From contig NZ_SRMP01000006.1 of assembly GCF_005925325.1 (NCBI RefSeq), positions 62,001-126,000 of the forward strand: 64,000 nt of DNA, written 5' to 3'. Source of the stretch: Pedobacter helvus (GTDB lineage Bacteria > Bacteroidota > Bacteroidia > Sphingobacteriales > Sphingobacteriaceae). The notes under the pieces are model-generated. The model ran no database searches. It was not told where the DNA came from and saw only the letters and a list, made by a program, of their open reading frames with translations. The translations under genes and the position numbers were made by a program. Positions 51,543-60,645 of the stretch are shown in pieces (position 1 is the stretch's first letter; each line of letters opens with the position of its first letter).

Positions 51543-54341
51543 ATGGATAACCTATCTTACCTTAGCGGCGATAACGCCGAATATGTTGATTCCCTATACC
51601 AGAGTTATAAAGAAGATCCTAGTTCTGTAGAATTTGGATGGCAAAAGTTTTTTGAAGGTTTTGATTTCGGAAGAAGTGCTGATGCTCCTAATGTGAGTGG
51701 CGGCGAAGCCCCAGAGCACTTTTTGAAGGAAATCAATGTGTTAAACTTGATTAATGGCTACCGTCAACGTGGTCACCTGTTTACTAAAACAAATCCCGTT
51801 AGAGAAAGACGTAAACACTTGCCAACGTTAAATATCGAGAACTTTGGTTTAGCAGCGGCAGATCTGGAAACGGTTTTTAATTCGAGTGTTGAGCTAGGTA
51901 TTGGTCCAGCAAAGCTGAAAGACATCGTTGCTTTCTTAGAGCAAACTTATTGTGGTTCTATTGGTGTTGAATATAAGTATGTACGTACTCCAGAAGTACT
52001 TTCTTGGTTAGAAGGTAAAATGGAAGGTGAGCGTAACACACCAAAGTTATCTAACGATGAAAAAATGAGAGTAGTTAAAAAGTTGAACGAAGCGGTTGTT
52101 TTCGAGAACTTTTTAGGTACAAAATTCTTAGGCCAAAAGCGTTTCTCTTTAGAAGGTGCTGAGGCTTTAATTCCAGCATTAGATTCGGTAATTGAAAAAG
52201 GTGCTGATTTAGGTATTGAAGAATTTGTAGTTGGTATGGCACACCGCGGTCGTTTGAACGTGTTGGCTAATATCATGCAAAAAAGCTATAAAGATATTTT
52301 TACTGAATTCGAAGGAAGAAGCTACAATCCAGAAACTCCTTTCGGCGGCGACGTGAAATATCACTTGGGTTACTCTACAGATGTAACTACCAACAAAGGT
52401 AAAAATGTACACTTGAGCCTGTGCCCAAATCCATCGCACTTAGAAACTGTTGATGGTATTGTGGAAGGGATGAGCCGTTCTAAAATCGATTTCAAATATG
52501 CTGGCGATAATGGTCGTTTAGCACCGATTTTGATTCACGGTGATGCTTCTGTAGCTGGGCAAGGGATTGTTTACGAAGTAATCCAGATGGCTGGTTTAGA
52601 TGGTTACAAAACTGGTGGTACCATCCACTTGGTAATCAACAACCAAATCGGTTTTACTACTAACTATAAAGATGCCCGTTCAAGTACTTATTGTACAGAT
52701 ATTGCTAAAGTAACTTTATCTCCGGTTTTCCACGTGAATGGTGATGATGCTGAAGCTTTAGTTTATGCGATCAATTTAGCGATGGAATATCGTCAGAAAT
52801 ACAGAAATGATGTATTTATTGATATTCTTTGCTACCGTAGATTTGGTCACAATGAATCGGATGAGCCTAAATTCACCCAACCTTTATTGTACAAAGCAAT
52901 TGAGAAACACGATAATCCATTAAAGATTTATGTAGCTGAATTGATTAAAGAAGGTAAACTAGATGCTAACGCTGCGAAGGAAATGGAGAAAGAGTTTAAA
53001 GCTCACTTACAAACTTCATTAAACGAAGCAAAAGAATACAATGCAGCATTAGCTGATGTTAAATTTGGTGGTGCTTGGGCTGATTTGCGTATCGCAACAG
53101 CAAAAGATTTCGAAACTTCGCCTGAAACTGGCGTTAAAAAGAATACCTTATTAGAAGTTGCCAAAAGAATTACCACTTTGCCAAAAGATAAAAAGTTCTT
53201 CAAAAAAATTGAAAAATTATTTGATGAGCGTTTGAAAATGGCTACGGAAACTCACGTTTTCGATTGGGCAATGGGCGAGCAATTAGCTTATGGTACTTTG
53301 TTGGCCGAAGGTAAACGTGTGCGTTTAAGCGGTCAGGATGTGAAACGTGGTACTTTCTCTCACCGTCACGCGGTATTAACTTTAGAGGATTCGGAAGAAG
53401 AGTACACTCCATTATTGAATATTTCTGAGCAACAAGCTCAGTTTGATATCTACAACTCGCATTTATCTGAGTACGGAGTTTTAGGTTTCGAATACGGTTA
53501 TGCAATGGCTAACCCTAATGCATTAACTATTTGGGAAGCACAATTTGGTGATTTCTTTAACGGAGCTCAAATTGTAATTGACCAATATATCGCAAGTGCG
53601 GAAACTAAATGGCAAAGAGCTAACGGTTTGGTAATGTTATTGCCTCATGGTTACGAAGGTCAGGGTCCAGAACACTCTTCGGCACGTATTGAGCGTTTCA
53701 TGGAACTTTGTGCAGAGTACAACATGCAGGTAACTAATTGTACAACTCCAGCAAACTTCTTCCACGCTTTGCGTCGTCAATTTAAACGCGATTTCCGTAA
53801 ACCTTTGGTGAACTTCAGTCCTAAGAGCTTGTTACGTCATCCACTTTGTGTAAGCCCATTAGCAGATTTTACTGCTGGCGGTTTTAAAGAAGTAATTGAT
53901 GATGCTAATGTAAAAGTTGCTGATGTGAAACGTGTGGCTTTCTGCTCTGGTAAAGTTTACTACGATTTGTTAGAGGCACAAAAGGAAAATAAACATGTAG
54001 CTGTAGTACGTGTTGAGCAGCTATATCCAACGCCTGTAGATCAAATGGAAGCTATTGTAGCGAAGTACAAAAACGCTGAAGACGTAGTTTGGGTACAAGA
54101 AGAACCAGAAAACCAAGGTGCTTGGCCATATTTGTTGCGTAGATTGAGAAAAACTTCATTGAGCAACATCGATGTAATTTCGAGAAAAGAAAGCAGCAGT
54201 CCTGCAACTGGTTACATGAAACAACATACTAACCAACAGGCTTACATTGTAGCTAAAACTTTCGAAACTTCGGTAGCGGAAGTGGCTAAAGAACCAATTA
54301 AAAAAACTGCAAAAAATGCGGTTAAAGATAAAGTAGATTAA
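51543..54341 (+). CDS. sucA: 2-oxoglutarate dehydrogenase E1 component
   Basis: Thiamine-diphosphate decarboxylase that starts the conversion of 2-oxoglutarate to succinyl-CoA. 932 residues, full length. SYLSGDNAEYVDSLYQSYKE opens the protein; ILIHGDASVAGQGIVYEV and NNQIGFTTN form the TPP site, and RRFGHNESDEP and the C-terminal transketolase-like region (GYEGQGPEHSSAR) are intact. sucB follows after 95 nt that hold a repeat element, and lpd lies 9 kb further on, giving all three subunits in this window. Confidence 0.97.
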   Translation: MDNLSYLSGDNAEYVDSLYQSYKEDPSSVEFGWQKFFEGFDFGRSADAPNVSGGEAPEHFLKEINVLNLINGYRQRGHLFTKTNPVRERRKHLPTLNIENFGLAAADLETVFNSSVELGIGPAKLKDIVAFLEQTYCGSIGVEYKYVRTPEVLSWLEGKMEGERNTPKLSNDEKMRVVKKLNEAVVFENFLGTKFLGQKRFSLEGAEALIPALDSVIEKGADLGIEEFVVGMAHRGRLNVLANIMQKSYKDIFTEFEGRSYNPETPFGGDVKYHLGYSTDVTTNKGKNVHLSLCPNPSHLETVDGIVEGMSRSKIDFKYAGDNGRLAPILIHGDASVAGQGIVYEVIQMAGLDGYKTGGTIHLVINNQIGFTTNYKDARSSTYCTDIAKVTLSPVFHVNGDDAEALVYAINLAMEYRQKYRNDVFIDILCYRRFGHNESDEPKFTQPLLYKAIEKHDNPLKIYVAELIKEGKLDANAAKEMEKEFKAHLQTSLNEAKEYNAALADVKFGGAWADLRIATAKDFETSPETGVKKNTLLEVAKRITTLPKDKKFFKKIEKLFDERLKMATETHVFDWAMGEQLAYGTLLAEGKRVRLSGQDVKRGTFSHRHAVLTLEDSEEEYTPLLNISEQQAQFDIYNSHLSEYGVLGFEYGYAMANPNALTIWEAQFGDFFNGAQIVIDQYIASAETKWQRANGLVMLLPHGYEGQGPEHSSARIERFMELCAEYNMQVTNCTTPANFFHALRRQFKRDFRKPLVNFSPKSLLRHPLCVSPLADFTAGGFKEVIDDANVKVADVKRVAFCSGKVYYDLLEAQKENKHVAVVRVEQLYPTPVDQMEAIVAKYKNAEDVVWVQEEPENQGAWPYLLRRLRKTSLSNIDVISRKESSSPATGYMKQHTNQQAYIVAKTFETSVAEVAKEPIKKTAKNAVKDKVD

Positions 54342-54356
54342 GAAACGTAAATAAAG

Positions 54357-54419
54357 ACTAGCGTTAAGCGATTAGTGATAAGCGTTACCCACGTCTTCGC
54401 TAATCGCCAAACGCCAAAC
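54357..54419. repeat. Inverted word-repeat element between sucA and sucB
   Basis: GCGTTAAGCGATTAGTGA (54361-54378) matches at 15 of 18 positions the reverse complement of TCGCTAATCGCCAAACGC (about 54397-54414). It fills nearly all of the 95-nt gap and may affect sucB expression. Confidence 0.6.
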
Positions 54420-54436
54420 AAAACATATAATTTAAT

Positions 54437-55666
54437 ATGAGTTTAGAAATCAAAGTTCCGCCAGTAGGCGAGTCGATTACCGAGGTAGTATTATCTCGTT
54501 GGGTTAAAAACGATGGTGATTTTGTAGAGATGGACGAAATTATTGCTGAGTTAGAATCAGACAAAGCAACTTTCGAACTTACTGCAGAGCAATCAGGAAC
54601 TTTAAAGGTTGTTGCTAGCGAAGGCGATACCTTAGAAATTGGTGCGGTAGTTTGTACTATCGAGGCAGGTGGTGCTGCTCCTGCAAAGGAAGCTAAAGAA
54701 GAAGCTCCAAAAGCTGATGCTCCTGCGGCAGAGAAAGCTGCGGCTCCAGTTGCAGAAAAAGAGTCGAAAGATAGCTACGCTTCTGGAACTCCATCTCCAG
54801 CTGCTGGTAAAATCTTGGCAGAAAAAGGTATTGATGCGGCTAGCGTAAAAGGCACTGGAGTTGATGGTAGAATTACCAAAGAAGATGCAAACAATGCACA
54901 AGCGGGTAAACCTGCTGCTAAAGCAGAAGCTCCAAAAGCTGCTGCTCCGACTCCAGTTGCTGGTTCTAGAAATGAGCGTGCTGAAAAAATGTCGCCATTG
55001 CGTAAAACTGTGGCTAAGCGTTTAGTTGCGGTGAAAAATGAAACCGCTATGTTAACTACTTTCAATGAGGTTAACATGAAGCCAATTATGGATTTGCGTG
55101 CTAAATATAAAGACCAATTTAAAGAGAAGCATGGTGTTGGCTTAGGCTTCATGAGTTTCTTCACTAAAGCGGTTTGCGAAGCTGCTAAAGATTTTCCTGC
55201 GGTAAATGCTCGTATCGAAGGCGATCAAATTATTTATAACGATTTCGTAGATGTTTCTATCGCAGTATCTGCTCCTAAAGGTTTGGTAGTGCCAATCATT
55301 AGAAATGCAGAAAGCATGAGCTTAGCGCAAATCGAGAAAACTGTAATTGAATTAGCTACTAAAGCTAGAGATAGCAAATTGACTATCGAGGAGATGACAG
55401 GTGGAACTTTCACCATCACTAACGGTGGAGTATTTGGTTCTATGATGTCTACGCCGATTATCAATGCACCTCAGTCTGCAATTTTAGGTATGCACAACAT
55501 TATTGAGCGTCCAATTGCTGAGAATAAAGAAGTAGTTATTCGTCCAATGATGTACATTGCTTTATCTTACGATCACAGAATTATCGACGGACGTGAGTCT
55601 GTAGGTTTCTTAGTAAGAGTTAAACAATTATTGGAAGATCCAGCTAGATTGTTATTAGGGGTATAA
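54437..55666 (+). CDS. sucB: 2-oxoglutarate dehydrogenase E2 (dihydrolipoyl succinyltransferase)
   Basis: Core of the 2-oxoglutarate dehydrogenase complex; passes the succinyl group to CoA. 409 residues. Lipoyl domain (1-80) with Lys43 in [11 protein letters not shown]; an Ala/Lys/Glu/Pro linker (about 80-112); E1/E3-binding domain (about 118-155, [27 protein letters not shown]); and the catalytic domain (about 185-409) ending with [16 protein letters not shown], which holds the active-site His. Cotranscription with sucA is likely. Confidence 0.97.
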   Translation: MSLEIKVPPVGESITEVVLSRWVKNDGDFVEMDEIIAELESDKATFELTAEQSGTLKVVASEGDTLEIGAVVCTIEAGGAAPAKEAKEEAPKADAPAAEKAAAPVAEKESKDSYASGTPSPAAGKILAEKGIDAASVKGTGVDGRITKEDANNAQAGKPAAKAEAPKAAAPTPVAGSRNERAEKMSPLRKTVAKRLVAVKNETAMLTTFNEVNMKPIMDLRAKYKDQFKEKHGVGLGFMSFFTKAVCEAAKDFPAVNARIEGDQIIYNDFVDVSIAVSAPKGLVVPIIRNAESMSLAQIEKTVIELATKARDSKLTIEEMTGGTFTITNGGVFGSMMSTPIINAPQSAILGMHNIIERPIAENKEVVIRPMMYIALSYDHRIIDGRESVGFLVRVKQLLEDPARLLLGV

Positions 55667-55671
55667 AACCC

Positions 55672-55742
55672 GTCATTCTGAACTTGTTTCAGAGTCGGCA
55701 GTTTAAATTATAAAACGGATGCTGAAATAAATTCAGCATGAC
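55672..55742. repeat. Dispersed GTCAT...ATGAC element
   Basis: Starts GTCATTCTGAACTTGTTTC, contains GCTGAAATAAATTCAGC and ends CATGAC. Nearly the same core as 33217-33304 and 62548-62622. Confidence 0.75.
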
Positions 55743-55749
55743 GATGCAG

Positions 55750-55781
55750 GCCTTGTTCATGAAAATGAGCAAGGCTTTTTT
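55750..55781 (+). terminator. sucB terminator
   Basis: GCCTTGTTCAT (55750-55760) pairs with ATGAGCAAGGC (55765-55775), one mismatch, 4-nt loop, then a T-run. Confidence 0.85.
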
Positions 55782-55791
55782 GTAGTTTGTT

Positions 55792-55900
55792 GTCATTCCT
55801 CCGATAATATCGGAGCAAGCTGCGTAGGCGAGAATCGTAATGCATATGTCTATTAAATTTATAGCTATCGCATTACGATACCCAATCGGGTGGGTATGAC
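55792..55900. repeat. Long GTCAT...ATGAC element with internal inverted repeat
   Basis: Starts GTCATTCC and ends GGGTATGAC. ATCGTAATGC (55834-55843) is exactly reversed at 55870-55879, and CCGATAATATCGG (about 55801-55813) is a second palindrome. Confidence 0.7.
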
Positions 55901-56055
55901 GACCCGACCAAAGATATTTTATATTAACGATTGCTTCGTGCCTCGCAGTGATGACCCGCTTCGTGATAGCCTAAATAACTTTGTCTACTTTCTGTTACGT
56001 TTTGCGTTTTCTAATTTGATTTTAATATTTTCGTTATCACACAAATTAGAACCAG

Positions 56056-56787
56056 ATGAAAAAAATCTTACTTGCCGCTGTCTTAAGCATCTTCACCACC
56101 TTGCTTCATGCTCAAATTATTAATCAAAATACTGGATGGTTTATGTTCTTAAATAGCACCAAGTTTAATGATAAATGGGGAATGCACTTTGATTTGCAAG
56201 TTCGTTCTGAAGATAATTGGAATAGAGTAAGAAACATACTTGTAAGACCAGGACTTACTTACTACATCAACAAAAACTCAAATGCGACTTTGGGCTACTT
56301 ATACACGCCAACGTTATTGGCAACTAAAATCAACTATATCGACGCGGCTGGAAACTCATTTGCCAAAGGCTCGTTGACCGAACATCGCATATGGCAACAA
56401 TATATTTATAACCATCAACCTTGGAAAGGAGCAACATTAAGCCACAGATTGAGACTAGAGCAACGTTTTATCGAGCGTCAAACAGATGATTTGTTTTCAC
56501 AGCGTTTCCGTTATTTCTTTAGGTTAATTCAACCATTGCAAAAACAAGAAGGTACATTTACAAAAGGTGTTTTCGCCGCTTTACAGAATGAGCTTTTCTT
56601 CAATATTCAAAATAAAGATCAATTGAACGGAAGTTTGTTTGATCAGAATAGGGCTTACTTGGCTGTAGGCTATAGAGTTTCTAAAGCTTTTGACGTGGAG
56701 GCTGGCTATTTAAACCAAACTGTAAAGGGCGCTAGCCGTAATACAATGAATAATGTAGCTCAATTGGCATTATATACAAGGTTTTAA
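56056..56787 (+). CDS. DUF2490 outer-membrane-like protein
   Basis: 243 residues. Signal peptide about 1-19 (ending LLHAQ). The rest alternates hydrophobic and polar residues as in a small beta-barrel and fits DUF2490 (NTGWFMFLNSTKFNDKWGMHFDLQVRSED near the start; final aromatic Phe). Function unknown; outer-membrane location is inferred from the terminal aromatic and strand pattern. It has its own terminator, and no box was located with confidence upstream. Confidence 0.85.
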   Translation: MKKILLAAVLSIFTTLLHAQIINQNTGWFMFLNSTKFNDKWGMHFDLQVRSEDNWNRVRNILVRPGLTYYINKNSNATLGYLYTPTLLATKINYIDAAGNSFAKGSLTEHRIWQQYIYNHQPWKGATLSHRLRLEQRFIERQTDDLFSQRFRYFFRLIQPLQKQEGTFTKGVFAALQNELFFNIQNKDQLNGSLFDQNRAYLAVGYRVSKAFDVEAGYLNQTVKGASRNTMNNVAQLALYTRF

Positions 56788-56791
56788 ACTA

Positions 56792-56832
56792 AAAAAAGGC
56801 GTCCCACTCATAAGAATGCGACGCCTTTTCTT
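56792..56832 (+). terminator. Terminator between the DUF2490 and head GIN genes
   Basis: AAAAGGCGTC (56794-56803) pairs with GACGCCTTTT (56820-56829), 16-nt loop. A and T tracts on both sides suit both convergent genes. Confidence 0.9.
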
Positions 56833-56849
56833 TTGGTATCTCTCGGAGA

Positions 56850-57602
56850 CTAATCCAACTTTTTCACACCACCTGAGCCTAAAAATTTCTTTTCTGAAAT
56901 ATCAGCATTACCTGTGTAGTAAACTTTCCCTGAACCGCTAATGAAAGCACTTATTTCGCCGTTGGTATGTACGTAGGCACTTCCAGAACCGCTAATTTTA
57001 GCAGAAAATGAGCCTACTTTTAAAGCGCCTTTTCTAGAAAGTACACCAGAGCCGCTAATCGTAGCACTTGCTTCATCAGTTTCTCCAGCTATATTTAGTT
57101 TGCCAGAACCACTAACTACGGCGGTGTAATCTTGTACATCAACCGTTGCCGATATAGAGCCTGAGCCACTTAAAGTTGTGGTAAGCGAATTGTTATTGAT
57201 GGTGCCTTTAACAGTAATAGATCCATCTCCACTCATGGTTAAACTCGAAATATTTTTTGCATTTACGTAAGCAGTGATCTTTTTACCTTTATACTTATGA
57301 GCCCAACTAGTCCAGCTCATTTTAGGTCTGATGATTAAAGCGCTGCCTTTTACTTCGGTAACTAGGGTAGAAATGGCTTCTTCATCACCTTCAAATCTTA
57401 CTCCCTCAGTATTTCCTAAAGTTACAATTACCTCTAGCGGGCCGCCTGCAGCAACACTATTGAAATTTTTAACTTCTATGTCTTTAACTTTAGTTTTTGT
57501 TTTAGAGATACTAATGTTAACGGGTAGTTCTGATTGTGCAGGGTTTGCGATAGCTACAGTTGCAGCTAGCATGAAACCGATAGCGATGTATTTTTTATTC
57601 AT
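56850..57602 (-). CDS. Secreted head GIN domain protein (DUF2807)
   Basis: 250 residues. Signal peptide about 1-20. The mature part is a right-handed beta-helix-like array of Ser/Gly-rich turns (repeated SGSG units, e.g. LSGSGSISA, VSGSGKLNI, ISGSGVLSR, ISGSGSAYV, ISGSGKVYY). This matches the head GIN/DUF2807 family, common in Bacteroidota and of unclear role, possibly surface adhesion. A palindrome (57623-57639) lies 21 nt before the ATG. Confidence 0.88.
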   Translation of the reverse strand: MNKKYIAIGFMLAATVAIANPAQSELPVNISISKTKTKVKDIEVKNFNSVAAGGPLEVIVTLGNTEGVRFEGDEEAISTLVTEVKGSALIIRPKMSWTSWAHKYKGKKITAYVNAKNISSLTMSGDGSITVKGTINNNSLTTTLSGSGSISATVDVQDYTAVVSGSGKLNIAGETDEASATISGSGVLSRKGALKVGSFSAKISGSGSAYVHTNGEISAFISGSGKVYYTGNADISEKKFLGSGGVKKLD

Positions 57603-57622
57603 TTTGGGTTAGTTTTATATTT

Positions 57623-57639
57623 AATAGACGTAGTCTATT
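57623..57639. promoter_or_regulatory. 17-bp palindrome upstream of the head GIN gene
   Basis: AATAGAC-GTA-GTCTATT, perfect arms of 7, with extended near-symmetry TTTAATAGAC/GTCTATTTTAAA. Probable operator. Confidence 0.55.
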
Positions 57640-57715
57640 TTAAAAACGCTGCATCTTCTATAAACTTATTTGAAACATAAGTTTGTTAGCGTAAATTTAA
57701 AACAGTTTAGGTTAA

Positions 57716-58849
57716 TTATATTGGCTTTGTCCAAAATAAATTAGGATTGTTTGTTTTGTATTGGATGTGTTTTACGCCAACTCTTTCAAAATTAACCTCT
57801 TTTTGTTGTGGGGTTTGCTCTAGACCATCTAATGGAAGAAGCTCCACATAGGTTATTTTTTTACCTTTTATAAAAGTTTCACTGTCGTATTCGCTTGCCA
57901 AAGGAGTTTGTAATCTGTAAAGATTTTTTGCCATATATTTTTTAAGATATTCTTCTTTTGTTTGAAGGTTTGTCCTATTCCAGTTCGCATCGGCATTTAA
58001 AACTAATGGCTTCTCTTTTATCAATCTTTCTCTTACCTCTTCTACTCCAAGCAGATTGCCATTTTCATCCATAACATAAGCATCAAAAGTTGGATCCATC
58101 CAAATCCATTTGTTTAAATCTTTGCTGTAAACCATGTTAATTACGTGGCAGTCGTCAAACTTAAGCTCTTTTGGCATACAAGTGATGTGTCTCGATTTGA
58201 TGCCCATTGCTAAATAGCACTCATTCAATATCGTCGCTAACATCCTACAGTTTACTCCACGTTTTTCGGCTTTACAAACCTTAATTAAATCAATCGCATT
58301 TTGTAGGCTCGGATTGTAACTGTTGCCATCGTGCTTTATTAAATTGTGCACCCAATGCATCAGGTTGAAAATCTGAGATAATTCGGTTCCCTTACCAGCA
58401 ATTGAATCTAAATTCAACTCCTTTCTAACCTTTACCAAATCAGGATGATCTTGAGATTGATAGGTAAATGTTGGGACGAAGCGATGATCTGAATAGCTAT
58501 ATTTCTCTGCTTTTTTTAACTGCTCTAATCTCGATGGCTGATATTTAATCTGTGTTTTAGCGGTATCTTTTCCGTTTAATAAAATGATGAAATCATAGGT
58601 CGCCACTTTGGGATTAATTTTAAATGAAATAGAATCAATATCAGTATAAAAAGTAACCTTTTTGCCTGAAGTAACGTATACATCTAATTTTTCCTCGGGA
58701 ACAATACGCCAAGCTTTTTTAGTTAATTTTTGATCGTCTTTGATATCTACCTCAGTAGAATTAGCTTTAATAATTGGGAATTTTTTCTGCGCAAATACAG
58801 ATGGCATTAATAGCGTGATAAAGCAAATGGAAAGTAATCTAGTCTTCAT
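57716..58849 (-). CDS. Secreted transglutaminase-like protein
   Basis: 377 residues from the ATG at 58849. Signal peptide about 1-20 (ending VFAQ). The papain-like triad of the transglutaminase-like fold is readable: Cys201 in RGVNCRMLA, His235 in DDCHVINMV and Asp252 in WMDPTFDAY. About 20-120 is a beta-rich region of unknown role. Members are peptidases or amide-transfer enzymes; which applies is unknown. It lies among secreted hydrolases on the same strand, probably a shared transcript with at least the M1 gene. Confidence 0.85.
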   Translation of the reverse strand: MKTRLLSICFITLLMPSVFAQKKFPIIKANSTEVDIKDDQKLTKKAWRIVPEEKLDVYVTSGKKVTFYTDIDSISFKINPKVATYDFIILLNGKDTAKTQIKYQPSRLEQLKKAEKYSYSDHRFVPTFTYQSQDHPDLVKVRKELNLDSIAGKGTELSQIFNLMHWVHNLIKHDGNSYNPSLQNAIDLIKVCKAEKRGVNCRMLATILNECYLAMGIKSRHITCMPKELKFDDCHVINMVYSKDLNKWIWMDPTFDAYVMDENGNLLGVEEVRERLIKEKPLVLNADANWNRTNLQTKEEYLKKYMAKNLYRLQTPLASEYDSETFIKGKKITYVELLPLDGLEQTPQQKEVNFERVGVKHIQYKTNNPNLFWTKPI

Positions 58850-58865
58850 GTTTGTGTGATTATTA

Positions 58866-58892
58866 ATTGGGCAGATTCTTCTTCTGCCCAAT
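58866..58892. promoter_or_regulatory. 10-bp inverted repeat between the M1 and transglutaminase genes
   Basis: ATTGGGCAGA (58866-58875) and TCTGCCCAAT (58883-58892) are exact reverse complements around 7 nt. No T-run follows on the minus strand, so a leader hairpin or operator fits better than a terminator. Confidence 0.5.
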
Positions 58893-58934
58893 AATGAAGA
58901 CGAATATTTGCAACAAAGGTTGCATCGAATAAAA

Positions 58935-60590
58935 TTATTCTGCTTTTTTAGTTTTAACGTAGAAATTTCTTTCTACAGTGAAATTGTCGTTGTTAATAGA
59001 TGCATCCACCTTGACAGATTTCCAGTCATTAGTAGGTTTAATTAAGGTGTATTCTCCTGCTTTTAAAGAAACTTTTACTGGCATATCGAAACCGGTAACA
59101 TCGGTAATCCAACGATATTGAAGTGTTCCGTTATCAATTTTGTATTCTAAAGCAGGGATTTTTGCATGACGTAAGTATTGATCAAAAAACTTATCTAATT
59201 TCAATCCACTTTGTTTAGCAATAAAAGCTTCTACTGCTGCAGATGTGGTGGTAGAGTGATAAAAAGTTTTGCTCAATCCTCTTAAGATCTGTCTGAATTT
59301 TTCGTCGTTATCTATTAACTGACGAATGGTGTGAATGATGTTTGCACCTTTGTTATACATGTCGGGATCGCCTTCGGTATTGGTGTTGTAAACACCAATC
59401 AACGGGCTTTTGTTGCCAATGTTTCTCCGCTGACCAATCACATAATCTTCGCCAGCTTTTTTGCCTTGGGTACTTTCGGTAAATAAAGCTTCAGAATAAG
59501 TAGTGAAGCCTTCGTGTACCCACATATCGGCAATATCTTTGGTCGTAATGTTGTTGCCAAACCATTCGTGGCCAGTTTCGTGAATGGTAATGAAATCCCA
59601 TTTTAAACCGTGTCCGGTGCCAGATTGATCCCTACCTAGATAACCTTTTTTAAACTGATTGCCATAAGCTACGGCACTTTGATGTTCCATCCCCAAGTGT
59701 GGCGCTTGTACCAATTTGTAGCCATCTTTGTACCAAGGATACGGGCCGAACCAATATTCGAATGATTTGAGCATAGGCTTTACATCAGCATCCCAGTGAG
59801 GGCGAGCTTGTGCGCTATCTTCTCGTAAAGCATAGAAATCCAAACTCAGTTTGCCATCTTCACCGTTGTAAGTATCTGTCCAATGAGCATATTTACCAAT
59901 GTAAAATGCAATGTTGTAGTTGTTGATAGGATTGCCTACGAACCAGTTGTGTTTAGTGTAGCCATCTTTACCTTCAGCTTTGCCGCGAGAACGCCCGTTA
60001 GCAATACAATCTAAATCTTTTGGAGCAATAATGCTTACTAACATACTGTCCACTTCGTCACTTTGATGATCTTTATTTGGCCACCAAACACTTGCGCCTA
60101 AACCTTGGCAAGCAACAGAAACAAAAGGATTACCAGATTTGTCTTTTTTGAAGATAAAGCCGCCATCCCAAGGTGGCATTTTAGCAACTCTTGGATTGCC
60201 GCTATAAAAAACGGTAAAACGATCTTTGCTTCCCTTCTTTATCTTAGGAAATTTGACGAAAACGGCAGCGAACTCTCTGGTAAAAGGCACAGATTTGCCT
60301 TTATAGACCACTTTCTCTACTTTCAGGTTCTCAAAAAGGTCAAACTGCAATTGTTCAAAATCTTTGGTCGCTGTAAAAGCAAATTCATTGCTGCCATTCA
60401 CAGATTGATTATCGATATCGATCTTTACGTCTAAGTGATAGTAGTTGATATCGTAGCAAGTTCTTAAATCTGTTAAAGCGCCTCTTAGAAATTTAGCTCT
60501 ATCGCTTTTTTCGTTGCTGCCAAGCATATCTTGAGCAAATGTTGTTGCTGAAGATGCGAGAAAGGCAAGCGAAATGATTAATTTCTTCAT
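58935..60590 (-). CDS. M1 family metallopeptidase
   Basis: 551 residues; secreted aminopeptidase of the gluzincin type. Signal peptide about 1-20. Zinc site HETGH (337-341) with Glu360 in VHEGF; the exopeptidase motif appears as GMEHQ (around 300) rather than GAMEN. The C-terminal part is short, as in compact M1 enzymes. It would trim peptides in the periplasm or outside. Same strand as, and 55 nt after, the CocE-like gene. Confidence 0.92.
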   Translation of the reverse strand: MKKLIISLAFLASSATTFAQDMLGSNEKSDRAKFLRGALTDLRTCYDINYYHLDVKIDIDNQSVNGSNEFAFTATKDFEQLQFDLFENLKVEKVVYKGKSVPFTREFAAVFVKFPKIKKGSKDRFTVFYSGNPRVAKMPPWDGGFIFKKDKSGNPFVSVACQGLGASVWWPNKDHQSDEVDSMLVSIIAPKDLDCIANGRSRGKAEGKDGYTKHNWFVGNPINNYNIAFYIGKYAHWTDTYNGEDGKLSLDFYALREDSAQARPHWDADVKPMLKSFEYWFGPYPWYKDGYKLVQAPHLGMEHQSAVAYGNQFKKGYLGRDQSGTGHGLKWDFITIHETGHEWFGNNITTKDIADMWVHEGFTTYSEALFTESTQGKKAGEDYVIGQRRNIGNKSPLIGVYNTNTEGDPDMYNKGANIIHTIRQLIDNDEKFRQILRGLSKTFYHSTTTSAAVEAFIAKQSGLKLDKFFDQYLRHAKIPALEYKIDNGTLQYRWITDVTGFDMPVKVSLKAGEYTLIKPTNDWKSVKVDASINNDNFTVERNFYVKTKKAE

Positions 60591-60645
60591 ATTTTATGTT
60601 TTAACCACATAGGTTTTAAAGTACTGTTTACCTATGTGATTTCAT

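Larger units (their letters stand above)
55667..56055. other. Gene-free region with two dispersed elements
   Basis: Contains GTCAT-type elements at 55672-55742 and 55792-55900 and the sucB terminator at 55750-55781. An open frame at 55890-56123 is not credible because it is largely within repeat sequence and overlaps the DUF2490 gene. Confidence 0.6.

Noticed and set aside
55890..56123. 77-codon open frame on the plus strand
   Set aside because: Starts in a dispersed element and overlaps the DUF2490 gene in another frame.
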